Shown: piece after piece, positions 1 through 11,066 of the stretch
How positions within the stretch are numbered: position 1 is the first letter of the stretch
Layout: every line of letters begins with the position of its first letter
Assembly: GCA_019775845.1 (NCBI GenBank)
Contig: JADQAV010000032.1
Location: 1 to 64,000 of the forward strand
Reading direction: 5' to 3'
From: Myrmaecium sp. VS I D KN 1
Taxonomy: Eukaryota > Ascomycota > Dothideomycetes > Valsariales > Valsariaceae
Length of the DNA: 64,000 bases
Notes under the pieces: model-generated
Seen by the model: only the letters and a program-made list of their open reading frames with translations
Databases searched by the model: none
What the model was told of the DNA's origin: nothing
Made by a program: the position numbers and the translations under genes

Positions 1-43
1 ACCCTAACCCTAACCCTAACCCTAAACCCTAAACCCTAACCCT
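1..43. repeat. Telomere repeat array (chromosome end)
   Basis: About seven units of CCCTAA run from the first base, so this is the C-rich strand of a TTAGGG telomere and the left end of a chromosome. Two of the units are CCCTAAA, a seven-base variant. The array stops abruptly at CCCTCG and RIP-type DNA starts at once. The array is short, probably because the assembly clips it. Confidence 0.97.
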
Positions 44-1379
44 CGTTATATAGTAAATACCCGCCGAGTAGGCGAGAAAGGACCCTAGTTACTTTCTAGA
101 GAGAATTAAGGAGTAGTATATATATAATCTTCTAGGTACGCGGTAAATAAAAGGGTTAGGTTATTTTAATTACTTTAAAATTATAGTTTTTATTAGAGTA
201 AGGGGAGTAAACTATATACTCTCTAACTTAGCGGTTAAATCTAGGCTAATCTTATAAATATTACTAATCTTACCTAGGTAGAGAAGGACTTTAAGATTAA
301 AGAAGGTATAAAGTAGTAAGATAGAGGACTTATTAACTTATTATCTATAACTATAGTAAGAAGTAACTAGTAAATTATTAGGGCGATATAATTACTATCT
401 ACTTTAATACTTTATCTTAGTCTTTTAGTTTCGATAATCTTAAGGGCTAGTATATTAGGTCTTAATATTTATCCTACTTATATTATAGGAAAATACGAAA
501 GCTACGGGTTTCTATATTATATAAGTATTTAAGTATACTATAGTAGATAGAGAGATAAATTAAGGAGTTAAATACGCCTTTAGCTTACTTAGTATATTAC
601 TAGCCTATTAGTTATATTATAACTCGAGACTATTATTATAATTAATTAGTAGCTGTTAGTCTTTTATAAGTTATATTATACTAATAGTTTATAAGTCCCT
701 TTATAGTACGCGTGCCTCGCTCTTATAGATAGTATATATCTATTATACGCGTAGGTTAATAAACGAACTAGTAGCTGCTTATATATTAGAAACGAAAATA
801 TTAAATATAAATAAATAGTACTTTAAAAGCTTTACGCTTAAAGACTAGGAGCTATAACTAGATAATCCCTAACTAATATATACGGCCCCTCTCTCCGCTA
901 TAATATAGTCCTACCTTTAGACTACCTATAGTAGTAAATAAGTACTAACTTTAGCGCTATAGTAGCGCTAAACTACTTAGTTCTACTTATTATAACTATT
1001 CGCCGTAAGAGAAGGAGAGTAGGAGTAGTAGTAGTAGTAGGAGAGATAGGAAGATAGTTAGTTAAGACTTACTTTACTTCCTAATAGGAAATAAAAGAGG
1101 ATATTTACGCGGAGGGAGAAGTACGAAAGTAAAAAAAGAGAGAATATTTCCTATTATATAATTAAGCTAGCGAGCTAGCTAGCTAGCTTTCGGATCTTTA
1201 GTTAATTATAAATATTATTATTAATTATATACTACGTACCTAATACCTATAACTATATACCCTTAATTACCGGCGGGGAAGTTATATCCCCGATAGAAGC
1301 TTTTACGCCTCTTAGCCCTACTCGTCTTTCTAATTACTATATTTAAACCTTAGTAATAGCCTTAAGCGCTCTATTTACC
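44..1379. other. Telomere-adjacent RIP-mutated DNA, no gene
   Basis: AT-rich DNA almost free of CpA and TpG but with CpG retained, as RIP leaves it. I see no reading frame of note and could not identify a transposon or a telomere-linked helicase. A short GTA microsatellite lies at about 1,024-1,040 and a run of overlapping GCTAGC/AGCT palindromes at about 1,164-1,190. The distal (3') edge merges into the kinase-like pseudogene. Confidence 0.8.
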
Positions 1380-2491
1380 CTAGTAATTATTAAGATATCT
1401 ACTTATTAGGATTACGCCTAGCGTTAGACGCTCCGCTAATAACGGATTTAAGATAGTATAGATAAAAGCGACCTCGTCCTCCGGTACTCCTTTCTTAACT
1501 AAACGTTCCGCTTATTAATCCTTAAGGTTATCCGTCTCCGGCTTAGGGGGTAGTAATAGGCGCACCTTAGGATCCTCGGTATAGAAGGGGAGGTTATATA
1601 AGCTAAAGTTATAACTTATCTTATACCGGATGATTACAGCCTTATCCTTAAGAGGCCCGACGGAGAGACCCTTATATATCTTGGGCTAGTTAAGTGCCGC
1701 TTATACCTCGAATAAGTAATAGTACTATATAGTGAAAGATTAGAGAATAGTTCCTTAACGCACTATAAGCTTAACGTAATATAGACGACGGAAACCTACT
1801 ATAATCCCCTATAACTAAATATCCGTGCTCTTTAACTACTTCTTCCCGAAGAAGACTTCCGGACTTCGGAACGTAATAGGGGAGATCTCCTCGGAAGAAG
1901 ACTCCTTCGTGACCAGCCCGAGATCCGCTAAACGTACGATAATCTTATTTAGCTTGCCTGGTTTATTATCTACGAAGCCGTCCATAACGACGTTCTGCAT
2001 CTTAAGGTCTGTTCGGCCAAGGTTTTAGTAAGCTCGTCATGCTTTGAGGTCTAGCATTCCTTACCGGTATAGACAAGATCCTTCAGATACACCGTCCAGA
2101 TCCCTAAGAGGACTCCTTTCATGATCCACTTGATTTCCGCCGTGGTCATGCGCCTCTCGTTCCTCGCTTCCCAGAGCGTCTGTCCAAACGCTTCCAAAAC
2201 CATCATGGGTGGGGCTTGATCGGTCGCTGGAACGAAGTCCTCCATTTACCGGATTATCGGCGCATCTTTGAAGAGCTCTTGCATCTTCATTTCATGGTGG
2301 AATTTGGGCCATCTTTGGGCTGCATCGTCATCGTATGGCGGCTGCTTGACCACGTAATGAACGTTCTCATCCGACTCTTCGACTGCTTTCCATATATTTG
2401 GTGTGCGAGGCGGCCTCGTGGAGACGAGAGGCCTCACTAATCGGTATCTTCGCGCCGACCGTCCGACGACGGTTCGCAGAAGACAAGCCAT
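1380..2491 (-). pseudogene. Protein-kinase-like gene broken by RIP
   Basis: A host gene of the fungal protein-kinase-like kind. The start is the ATG at 2,491; an in-frame ATG lies upstream at 2,644. In order one reads a VVKQPP segment (beta-3 lysine), an alpha-C-like helix, the hinge text MMVLEAF, then VYTDLKMQNV, a catalytic loop with Asp, Lys and Asn in place of HRDxxxxN. Next come LADLGLV (a DFG variant) and FRSPEVFFG (APE-like segment). A 56-nt intron at 2,009-2,064 (GTAAGG..ACAG) restores the catalytic loop exactly. The C-terminal lobe ends near 1,380 with LNPxxAERLT-like text. The 5' exon carries one stop, TAA at 2,246-2,248, which is a CAA codon after C-to-T change. Stops where Trp or Gln is expected (TGG or CAG to TAG/TAA) pile up below about 1,860. 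All fit RIP. The substrate is unknown and the gene is certainly inactive. Confidence 0.8.
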
Positions 2492-3759
2492 TGCGACAGG
2501 TGAGCCTTCAGAAATGTTGAAGTGTAGGCTACTTGGGAGTTGCGCAGTTTTCGCGTCTGGTTGAAAGATCAAAAGTGAGCGTCCAGGGTGGAGGAGGACG
2601 GCGGCTAGATAAGCAAATCGAGGTTGCACGAGGCGGAGTTTCATTAGTCATCCGGCTCTCGGTTGATTAGATACTTGTGTTTCATCGCGTTCTCTTTATA
2701 TCAATTCGGCAGAGACGACTCCAAGGTATACGAAATGAGGATATCCACTATGGGAAGAACAACACAGATTGAACCACGTTTGTGGATGGAGAGCGATTGG
2801 AGAAAGGAGAGTCACTTACGGAGGGTAATGGATATGAATTCTATAGACCTGAACAAAGGCTAACACCGCAGGTCTGACTGGTTGCACTATAAGGTGGATG
2901 GAGCCTTTGCTTACACGCAGAACCAGGCGCGACAATGCCTTGAAGTCCGGAGATGCTGCGGTGTAAAGCAATGTCCTTGCTCGGCCTCACACTCGTCTCT
3001 TGTTTCTGGCTTTGGTACTTAGTCAACCAAACAATGACGCGTATTGTAAGAGAGTTGGCCTAGTTGCCGAAAAGTACGTCCATGACCTCACCTTTCATAG
3101 AGAAGAAAGATTTGCGATGTCTCTACCCCCGGATTATCCCATAGATTCTCCGAGGACAGTCCGGACTCACATGAACTCGTCTGCGAGTGAGAGCTCTGAA
3201 GGCGTTCGAATTGGCATGACTTGGTTCACGGTGGATGCACGGTTGTGTCGCCGTCTTCGTCCGTTGTCAATCAGTATGGTGACTACATGTTCGATTCATC
3301 AGTATATCTGGTGTCTTCATCTGTATCTCCTGCTCCTTAACTACATCAACTCAATCTCCCATTATCATCGGTGTCATCAAGTTCATAACCACGACGAGGC
3401 AGAGTGCAAATCGCTGTCCCTTTCGCCTATTGGTCATTAGAGAATTCAAAAACAGTGGAACCAAGCCCGCTAACAAGAAGCCTGGCTCGTGGATATAGCT
3501 GATCCAGGTAGTTTTGCATGGAAGAATCAAATCAGCAAGAAGTGGAGCAGAAAGTGGGTTGTCAAACAGCCTCGATTTCATTATCAGTGTCAAAACAACA
3601 TGTATTTCCCCTGTCAACATTGTCTTCCAGTGTTGTTCCTGTTACAGTTGTCCCGTTTGCAATTTTTCCTTTCCGTCGACACTTGCTTACTCGTAGCCAT
3701 TCTCATGTAGGCTGAATCAGTCCAGTCCATCATCGAAGAGACCACGCTCTGCCTGTCCA
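2492..3759. other. Gene-free stretch upstream of the kinase-like pseudogene
   Basis: Normal base composition. Only short overlapping open frames of 60-146 codons occur, on both strands, without conserved motifs, good starts or spliceable continuations. The open frame at 2,492-2,644 continues upstream from the pseudogene start and may be its 5' leader. Nothing else is supported. Confidence 0.5.
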
Positions 3760-4305
3760 TCACTTCTTGCTCCCTCCAAGAATCTCGAGGAACAACTCAA
3801 TCTCGCCAACCCCACCGAGCTTATAGTCCAAGCCCACGACCGCGTTGATCGTATCCTCCGAGTCACAGCCAGCTCCCGCACATAGCTTCATGACCAGCTC
3901 GTCCCTCTCCTTCCTCAAGGCGGCCCCTTCCAACGCGACAAAGGAACAGACCTCACGGATCACGACGAGAATGGTCCGGTGAACCTTTCCAGGTGTACAG
4001 GCCTCTAGAGCGTTGGCCATAACCTCCAACCAGACGAGCTGATTAACGAACCGCTTGATCTCGTCCTCCAGGATGTTGGGTGGAAGCGAAGTAAGGAGGT
4101 TAAGGCCAGCGGCAGCGAGGCTGCGGAAGTGTGTGGCGGCCGGTTGACGGATCTGCTCGGCGGACGCTGTGAGGAGAAGCGTACTGAGCGGACGAAGGGA
4201 GTTGGTCATCTGAGCGAAGACCACAGCGAAAATGCGGAAGGGGCCGTCGTTGGCGGAGATGATGGACTCGGCCCTCGGAGTATGAATTGGGCGAACAAGA
4301 GACAT
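3760..4305 (-). CDS. Unnamed small alpha-helical protein (181 aa)
   Basis: A single uninterrupted frame of 181 residues with an ATG in good context (..GACAATGTC). I do not recognise the family. The sequence is rich in Leu, Ala, Glu and Val and reads as a series of amphipathic helices, with no signal peptide, no membrane segment and few cysteines (about three, near the C-terminal third). Codon use is GC-rich at third positions, unlike the spurious frames around it, which is the main reason for calling it real. It stands alone, 1.3 kb from the kinase-like pseudogene and transcribed in the same direction, towards the telomere. The 3' end is a clean TGA after GGSKK. It could be a lineage-specific soluble protein. 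Confidence 0.6.
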   Translation of the reverse strand: MSLVRPIHTPRAESIISANDGPFRIFAVVFAQMTNSLRPLSTLLLTASAEQIRQPAATHFRSLAAAGLNLLTSLPPNILEDEIKRFVNQLVWLEVMANALEACTPGKVHRTILVVIREVCSFVALEGAALRKERDELVMKLCAGAGCDSEDTINAVVGLDYKLGGVGEIELFLEILGGSKK

Positions 4306-6863
4306 TGTCGTGGTTGTTCTGCTTGCGGTTAGTCGTCAGTCTGACCTTGTTTTGATCCTTACTTTACTATACCGGCTAAAACAGATACTTTTCTCCTTCA
4401 GGTGATGTTCGCTCTCCGTTCGCAGTAGATGGTAGTACCAACTGGACAATGAACAGAGCAACGCAGGGGGGACTCTATAGGTTGAGTGTGCGTTCGTGCT
4501 GTTCTGTGTATTGGGAGACGAAAAGGGAGATGTGAGTCTAGGGGCAGGTTTAAGCCTGGGGGGAATCAGGCTGGCGAGTAAGTAGTGACATTTCACAGTT
4601 ACAATGCGTATAGTCCATCACTTCACCGAGGGAAAAGTCGGGACTATGTTCCAAGGGTGACGCCATGCTGAATAACTTCATTGCGACTGAAGAACTGCTT
4701 AGTCCCGTCGCGACAAACAACGTTCGACTTCACCATTTCACGTTCGATGTGACTCAGTATGGTGTGCAGGCTGATTCCAGAGACCGTGGTTTCACTACCG
4801 AACATAGCACAAGCTCTCAAAATGCATTTTGTCTTACAGGATGCCGTTTTGAAACCATCTGTTCTTCCTGGGGTCAGCCAGTGTTGGATACATCGAGCGT
4901 TCTTCACCATAACATCCTGGGTTTCAGTTCTGAATCACTCGCCTTCCTCGCTACATGAACTCCAAAATAGATTGAAAGCCGGCAAGCTTGTGTCCTGGAT
5001 GCTCATGAGATATCACGTGGGAAGAGGTCGGAGTCGGGTTGCTGGTTGTGGTTGTGTCATCGATCCGGGCCGGATTCTTCTTACAGGTGATTTCCGTACG
5101 GATGCTTCTTGCGGAGGGCGGCTTTCCGATTTTTTTTCAGTTCTTTGCTAAAGCCTCGTTTGGTAACCTTCTCTTAGACCAGACTTGAATCAAATATAAG
5201 GAAGCTGGTGATTTCCGTCTCAGGTACACTTAGATTGAGCTTAGGTGTTCTGGTGTTCTACCTGACTGAGCTGATTGTTACACTACCCTCGGCAACCACC
5301 CTTCTCTCCTCTCCACGTTCAAGAATGCTAGCTTTTTCTTGACTTCATGCTGCACTGTCCGACCGCCCTGGATGTAGCGTCTGGAAGTCATGTCTCGATT
5401 AAATTTACGTGCTTTAGTCTGCGTCACAGTTTTAGCGTTGTTGCCCGCGGCGTCGATGGAGATCGTCCCTTCTCTCAGGCAGTGTAAGATGTATGAACGC
5501 AGAAGCTTCAGCTTGTCGATCGATAGCATTCAAGGCAAAGGACTACATACCATTATATTACAACTTCTCTCCTACACTAACCCACTTTCACATTGAACAC
5601 ATATATCGATATCAGCAAAGTCACCTGAAAGGATTGAAGTCCCTGGAAAAATACCCGATAGTGCCGGAGGAAAGTATGAAGACCGACATTTGCATATTCA
5701 ATTACTTCCCGGCTAGAATACAGATTCGTCATCCTGAAACGGCACGACCGAAGTCGGCTGTCCCCGCCTGATTACCACACTTATCAAATCACTTAAAATC
5801 AGTAGCTGTCTCTCAATGGAGCTATCAGTACGCTTCGTCTTAATGGGGTTGGCACGGTGCTGTAGTATGCACTTGTTCTTCTCCTTCTCCACATCGTTTA
5901 TCTTAAAAGCTTCTCCGGTTCGATCAGCTGTCCGTAGCTAGCTCTCAACTCGCTCATCTCCTTGGGCCTTAGCAATCCTTTAAGCTCAATCTTATGAAAC
6001 CCGAACGAAAAAGGAGCGCCTGAAGCGTGAGCTAATGAAACGCACGATGTCGTGCGGTAAGTAGTCCGTCTAGCATGCCCTCAAGACGGCGCGTGTTTGG
6101 AAAACAACGTGCGGCTAGCTCTTGAGTTACTACCCTGCATCGCCGAAGTGACAGTCGTTCTTCTGAATCAAAGTATCTTTTCCCTCCTACCAGCGCGGCC
6201 TTCTTTCACAACAATGCATCTTCCACTTGGAGTTGTACAGCTCCCTTTTTGGAGAGCTGGCTTATGGCGTAGGAACAGAAAAGTTATGTGCTGGAGAACG
6301 CGAAAGATAAACGAACAGCTGTATAGTAGCTTTCTCAGTACCTGATTTATGACAAGGTAATCGTAGAGATTTACAGCCTGGCAGCCATCACGATTCCGAA
6401 GTCTTGCTGGGACGCGCAGCCTCTCGAAACCGCGACAACGCCAATGTCAAGGTCAACTTTGGATGTCAGAGGAGATTCTATGGCATACAAAAACCACATG
6501 GCCTTGATGAGACTTGTCAACAGTCGACACCATGTCTCTGTCCTGTTGTCTACACTTGCTTTGGTAGCCTTCCTTCACATCATGTCGCATTTTCAAAACA
6601 ACCTAGTTGAATAAGATCTTTTGTATTTAAGAAAACCGTAGGGTATAGAGCTATGAAATACGATGCAAAAAGACAAACTGTTCTGATTCTCCAATCAATC
6701 TTCCAAATTTCCAGCAGTTCAACCAAGCCCAGGTCCATTCCCATCTTTCCGAAACACTGAAACACTTGCTCAAGCCCATCCCACGACCCTTACCCCAGCG
6801 GCTACCCATTATCCCTGCAACCATCGAGCCTCGCCGCACCAGCCCTCGCTCGAAAGCTTGACC
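4306..6863. other. Gene-free stretch (2.5 kb)
   Basis: Normal composition with scattered open frames below 130 codons on both strands, none with convincing coding character. One short frame (5,390-5,596, + strand, 68 codons) begins with a hydrophobic, signal-peptide-like stretch but has no further support. I see no tRNA, repeat array or transposon end here. Confidence 0.5.
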
Positions 6864-9800
6864 TTATCGACCGGCAGGTCCTTTGGGGGTCCTCATAGCC
6901 CTAGGTGCGGTCGGAGCTCCCGGCACCGGAGAGTTAGCAGAGGCAACAGTGCTATGCCTCGATGCCGCAAGACCACGTCCCTCAGGAACATCCGATAGCT
7001 TGGGTTCAGCCTTGGGCGGCGAAGAGGCTGGAGGCGTTGTGGATGCGGAGGGAGTACTAGTGGCCGGAGCCTCGTCCCTCACCTCCGCGGATCCTTCCGA
7101 GGGTTCCTTGTCGTCGTCCTTCTTCCCACGGCTCGTCCGCTTCTTTGGGGTTTTACTTTCCTTTGCCGGCGCTTGAGCTTGTGCCCGAGGAGGCATGCCC
7201 ATGAGCTGGACCCTCGGACGCTTATGCTTCGCCGAGACCACGACAGAAGGCGTGCAGGTCCAAGCGAAGCGTTGTCCGTTGATGTCCTGGCCATCGACAG
7301 AAGGATCTGAGGGGGCAACCCAGCCAGCCACATCGTCCGAAGACGTGTTAGGCTGGCGGTGTTCAGCCTGCGGCATGGACACTTTCGCAGGTCCCGAGTC
7401 TGGAGTGGCCGACCATGGGGCCGGAGGAGGAGCTTCCGGAGATCGAACAGCTTCTTGGAGTACTGCCTGGCTGCTCGGACTGGATGAATCCGACGTTGCT
7501 TCGGAGATGTGCTTTCGTTTCGCACTCTCCTTCGGAGGGACAGTTGAGGGACCCGAAGACTTCGAAGCATAGGCATGAGCATGCCTCGACTTCATCATCC
7601 CCGGGAAATGGTCCTTTTCCTCTTTGTTCTCCTCAGCGGCAGCGGCAGTGTCAGCCTTCGCAGGTGTAGGTGAGGGAATCTTCACAACAGGCTTCTCAAC
7701 CTCCACCTTCTCCAAAGCCGGGACCTTCGAAACCGGTTTCTGAGCTGGTTCTGGCTTTGTTTCCGGAAGCTTCTTCTCCACCACTGGCGAAGGCAGTTCC
7801 TCCTTGTACTTCGACCCAGCCTTCTCATCCTTAACAGCCGCTTCAGCCGTCACGAATTCCTTCTTTCCATCATTCGCCTCAGGCTTGCCGTTCACCTTGT
7901 CTGCCCTCCCAGGGCCGCCGCCGCGTCGCTTCAATCCGCAACCGCGTCGATAAGGCAGGGCCGACGTCGGCTTGCACTCCACGCCTAGCGCGACGTTGAG
8001 AGCGTCGTAGAACTGCCCAAGCTCCGCGTTGGCCGCCTCTTCGTCGTCGAGGTCGTCGGCCCACTGAACCTTGGGGAGCGAGGGGAAGGGAAAGGGGGAC
8101 CCGCTTGTCGTGGGCGTTTTCGGCGGCGCAGGCTTCTTGGGGGTGCTGCGGGCAGGGCTGCGTTTTGGAGACGGTGACTTTGGCTTCTCGACCTTCGGCG
8201 ATGCGGTGGAAGCAGGGGTTGTCGAGGGAGTCGTGAGAGGCGTTTGGCTATCGCCCTTGGTAGTGTCAGATGGTGGAACAGCGTGAGGAGAACCAGGAGT
8301 CTGAGCAGGGCCAGCAACGACCACTTCCTTCTTTGGCGACACCGGCTTCTCTTCCTCCGGAGAGGATACTGGAGCCGGTTCTGAGGTTTCAGTGGCTGGT
8401 GTTGGCGCCAGGTCCGTGAGTTCGGCCTTTTCTTCACCCATGCGCTTCTCGACAGCCGCCTTCAGTTCGGCAGGCAGCGTGTCGAGCTCAAGGAAGTCTC
8501 CAAGCGACGACGGCAGAGTTTTCGCGCCGAGCTTTGGGCTGCAAGGAGCCGAGGAAAGCTTGGGAAGGTCCTTCAAGGTCATCCCTTCCAAGCTGCCCAT
8601 GGCGGAGAGCTCACGGTGGAACTCGTTGAAGCCCTTCCTGAGCCGCTTCCGTTCGCGTTGGCGCTTCTCTCTGACGCATCTGCCGGCACGCGGTCTCCTC
8701 GGCTTTTCGGCCGGTGCAAGCTTGTTCGGTCCTTGTCTTGCTTGGAACCGCTTAACCGAGGTGGCGTATGGGTTCAGCGGGATAGTCAGGCGCCGGCCAT
8801 GATTCTGGCGGATACGCTCCATGTCCGCCTTCGAAAAGGGGACAGGTGCTGAATCCGCAAGGGCGGAACTCTCTTGGCCGCTCTTCGAAGATGTGGCGTT
8901 CTCATCGCTGTCGGTGATCTCCATCTCAACAGCAACTGGGAGGTCTTGGATAGCCTCATCCTCCTTGGGCTCGTTGGCTAGTTCCTCCTCATCCTTTTCC
9001 AACGCTGCTTCCACCACCTCTGCAATGTCTTCCATGTCCATTGGAGATGAGGCCGGCAAGGGTACCTGCATAGCCACCAAGTCGTTCATGACTTCCGAAG
9101 AAGCGGGAATCGGCTCCATTGCAGTGACCATCGGAGAAAGAGAGTGGACTGGCTCAAGTACACTGGCGGCCGGAGGAGAAGATGCCTCGGCGGATTCTTC
9201 GACGGCATCAAAATGCTCATCTTCTGCTTGCTGGCTTTGGATGCTTGCGCCTTCCACCCCATTCTGCTCCTCGATGTACTCAACATCAGACCACTCTTCG
9301 GCATCCACATCCGCTTCAGCCCTCAGTCCACTCTCAATCGGAGCAGGCTCAGCGGGCATTGACAAGGATGCCAAGAAGTCCCACTCATCAGAACCCCAGG
9401 CGAATTGCTCGTACACCTCTGCCTGAGCAAGAGGCTTTTCTGCTTCCTCAATGTCCCACTCCATCTCTGGGACCGCGAGCTCTTCGTTTTCGGCTTCTGT
9501 TGCCTCAACGGGCGTAAACGTTCCCATTCGAGGTGGTCCAGGCTCGTAGAGATCGTCGTTGTTGATATCAGAGCCGGCGTCACAGAGGAGAGCATGGGCT
9601 TCCTGGTCCTCCTGGTCCTCCTCTTCCTCATCCTCCTCCTCCCCGTCGTCGTCGTCGTCGTCGTCGTCATCATCGTCTAATTCCTCATCATCATCCTCAT
9701 ACTCCTCATCTTCTTCATCCTCCGATTCCGGCTCTGCCCATGAAGAAGGCTCCGCCACCGAAGTCGCAAGCTCATCGAGATCGTAATCGTCGATATTCGA

Positions 9801-11066
9801 GCAAGCGCGGGCGTTCCGAGCGAGCAGCTCCTCCTCTTCGTCGGAAGCAGTCAGCTCTTCGACTTCGGCATCGTCTTCCGAGTCGGTTTCCGAGTCATCT
9901 GCTTCTGACGACTCGTCCGTCTCTGACGATTCATTCGCCTCTGTCGACTCATCCACATCGGCCTCTGTCTCTTCCTCTTCCTCAGAGCTTTCCTCATTCT
10001 CACTCTCATCACCTTCAACCACTCCAGCATCTGAAGACAGATGCTCCGAGGGCTTCGGGGACTCGAGCATAGCGTCAACCTCTGCAGTAGGCGATGAAGG
10101 GACGGCTACTGGGGAGGAAAGTACCGGCGAGGTAGGTACCGGCGAAGGGATCTCCGTCTCCATCTCCGTTTCCGGTGACGAAGGGATGTTTGTGGTCGGA
10201 GAAGAGCTCAGCCTCGGCATCGCCGCAACTTCCCGAGCATTCTCAGTGGGATGCATGGAAGTCGCTGGCTCAACCTCCGATACCTCCTGAACCGGCGAAG
10301 AAGGCGAAGACGATGACGAAGACGAATCTGCGGCAGGACAAGACGGAGGAGGGATCGCTGCTTCGGCCTCAGCCTCAGCCTCAGCCAGAACCACCTCATC
10401 ATCACTACTTTTCGACTCGAAAGCACTTGCACAAGCGCCATCGGTCTGTGTCGCTTGATCAACCATCGTCGACCTCCGAGGTGTGCCATCATCTTTTTTC
10501 TCTCTTTGGCTTCTTTTTGGCCTGAGCCAGCCCCAGACTTGCTCGCCGAAGCTGAGCGTCCAGTATAGGGCTGCGAAAAGAGAGGTGTATGGTAGTGCGC
10601 GCCATGCCAGCAGGACGGCGGCAAGGCAGAGGAAGTGCAGAAATGCGGGTCGTTGCCAGCAAGATCGTGTGTCGCTGGAGGGGCGGCCGGCGGCGAGGAA
10701 GATTGAGCGAATGATGAGAGCGCTGACCAAGCTGTCTGCGTCTGTGAAGATCGGCTTGAGTTGGTCAATGAGGCCCGTGGTGGGGATGTCGATAGGTGTC
10801 GGGGAAGCGACCGTGGCGTTGTTGATGAGGTCGGCTTGCGTGCAGCTTGTGCTCATGGGGTCGCAAATGAAGATATTCGTCGCCACGGGAGTGGATGCAA
10901 TCACCGTGTCTGAGACGACAGGTGTATATGAAGGGATGGTCACGCTCTGGGTTGAGCCGTGACTCGGTGTATACGAAGAACTGTCGGGACGAGTGATGAA
11001 GCCCCCCAAGCTCGCAATGGAGGTGAGGAGGACGACGATGCCCACTTTGTAATGAGGGGGTGGCAT
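6864..11066 (-). CDS. Very large acidic, membrane-anchored, low-complexity protein (1,400 aa)
   Basis: One unbroken frame. The frame stays open 99 codons further upstream but has no earlier ATG, and the ATG at 11,066 sits in a strong context (GCCGCCATGCC). Residues 8-24 are hydrophobic (signal or first membrane segment). Further hydrophobic stretches at about 112-126, 141-156 and 158-174 suggest a multi-pass N-terminal anchor, followed by a basic stop-transfer patch (RPKRSQREKK). From about 200 on the protein is almost wholly disordered: Ser/Pro/Glu-rich, then a nearly pure Asp/Glu tract at about 450-492 that includes 11 consecutive Asp. A basic helical segment around 800-860 is rich in Arg and Lys. 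The C-terminal third is Pro/Lys/Ser-rich with SPKR and TPKK motifs. Function is unknown. A tethered acidic scaffold or histone/basic-protein binder is conceivable but is inference only. Confidence 0.8.
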   Translation of the reverse strand: MPPPHYKVGIVVLLTSIASLGGFITRPDSSSYTPSHGSTQSVTIPSYTPVVSDTVIASTPVATNIFICDPMSTSCTQADLINNATVASPTPIDIPTTGLIDQLKPIFTDADSLVSALIIRSIFLAAGRPSSDTRSCWQRPAFLHFLCLAAVLLAWRALPYTSLFAALYWTLSFGEQVWGWLRPKRSQREKKDDGTPRRSTMVDQATQTDGACASAFESKSSDDEVVLAEAEAEAEAAIPPPSCPAADSSSSSSSPSSPVQEVSEVEPATSMHPTENAREVAAMPRLSSSPTTNIPSSPETEMETEIPSPVPTSPVLSSPVAVPSSPTAEVDAMLESPKPSEHLSSDAGVVEGDESENEESSEEEEETEADVDESTEANESSETDESSEADDSETDSEDDAEVEELTASDEEEELLARNARACSNIDDYDLDELATSVAEPSSWAEPESEDEEDEEYEDDDEELDDDDDDDDDDDGEEEDEEEEDQEDQEAHALLCDAGSDINNDDLYEPGPPRMGTFTPVEATEAENEELAVPEMEWDIEEAEKPLAQAEVYEQFAWGSDEWDFLASLSMPAEPAPIESGLRAEADVDAEEWSDVEYIEEQNGVEGASIQSQQAEDEHFDAVEESAEASSPPAASVLEPVHSLSPMVTAMEPIPASSEVMNDLVAMQVPLPASSPMDMEDIAEVVEAALEKDEEELANEPKEDEAIQDLPVAVEMEITDSDENATSSKSGQESSALADSAPVPFSKADMERIRQNHGRRLTIPLNPYATSVKRFQARQGPNKLAPAEKPRRPRAGRCVREKRQRERKRLRKGFNEFHRELSAMGSLEGMTLKDLPKLSSAPCSPKLGAKTLPSSLGDFLELDTLPAELKAAVEKRMGEEKAELTDLAPTPATETSEPAPVSSPEEEKPVSPKKEVVVAGPAQTPGSPHAVPPSDTTKGDSQTPLTTPSTTPASTASPKVEKPKSPSPKRSPARSTPKKPAPPKTPTTSGSPFPFPSLPKVQWADDLDDEEAANAELGQFYDALNVALGVECKPTSALPYRRGCGLKRRGGGPGRADKVNGKPEANDGKKEFVTAEAAVKDEKAGSKYKEELPSPVVEKKLPETKPEPAQKPVSKVPALEKVEVEKPVVKIPSPTPAKADTAAAAEENKEEKDHFPGMMKSRHAHAYASKSSGPSTVPPKESAKRKHISEATSDSSSPSSQAVLQEAVRSPEAPPPAPWSATPDSGPAKVSMPQAEHRQPNTSSDDVAGWVAPSDPSVDGQDINGQRFAWTCTPSVVVSAKHKRPRVQLMGMPPRAQAQAPAKESKTPKKRTSRGKKDDDKEPSEGSAEVRDEAPATSTPSASTTPPASSPPKAEPKLSDVPEGRGLAASRHSTVASANSPVPGAPTAPRAMRTPKGPAGR
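9645..9668. repeat. GTC/GAC microsatellite coding poly-Asp
   Basis: Eight perfect GTC units (GAC on the coding strand) followed by imperfect CAT/GTC units inside the large acidic gene. They encode most of its run of 11 Asp and are a likely site of length variation between strains. Confidence 0.9.

Noticed and set aside
44-1379. Telomere-linked RecQ-type helicase
   Set aside because: Expected at some fungal chromosome ends, but no helicase motif could be read in the RIP-mutated DNA.
5390-5596. 68-codon frame with a signal-peptide-like start
   Set aside because: No continuation, splice sites, conserved motif or coding character beyond the hydrophobic start; an overlapping frame on the other strand is as long.
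7079-10768. Many long frames antisense to or shifted within the large acidic gene
   Set aside because: They are shadows of its GC-rich, repetitive codons (for example poly-Thr, poly-Ser and Arg-rich translations).
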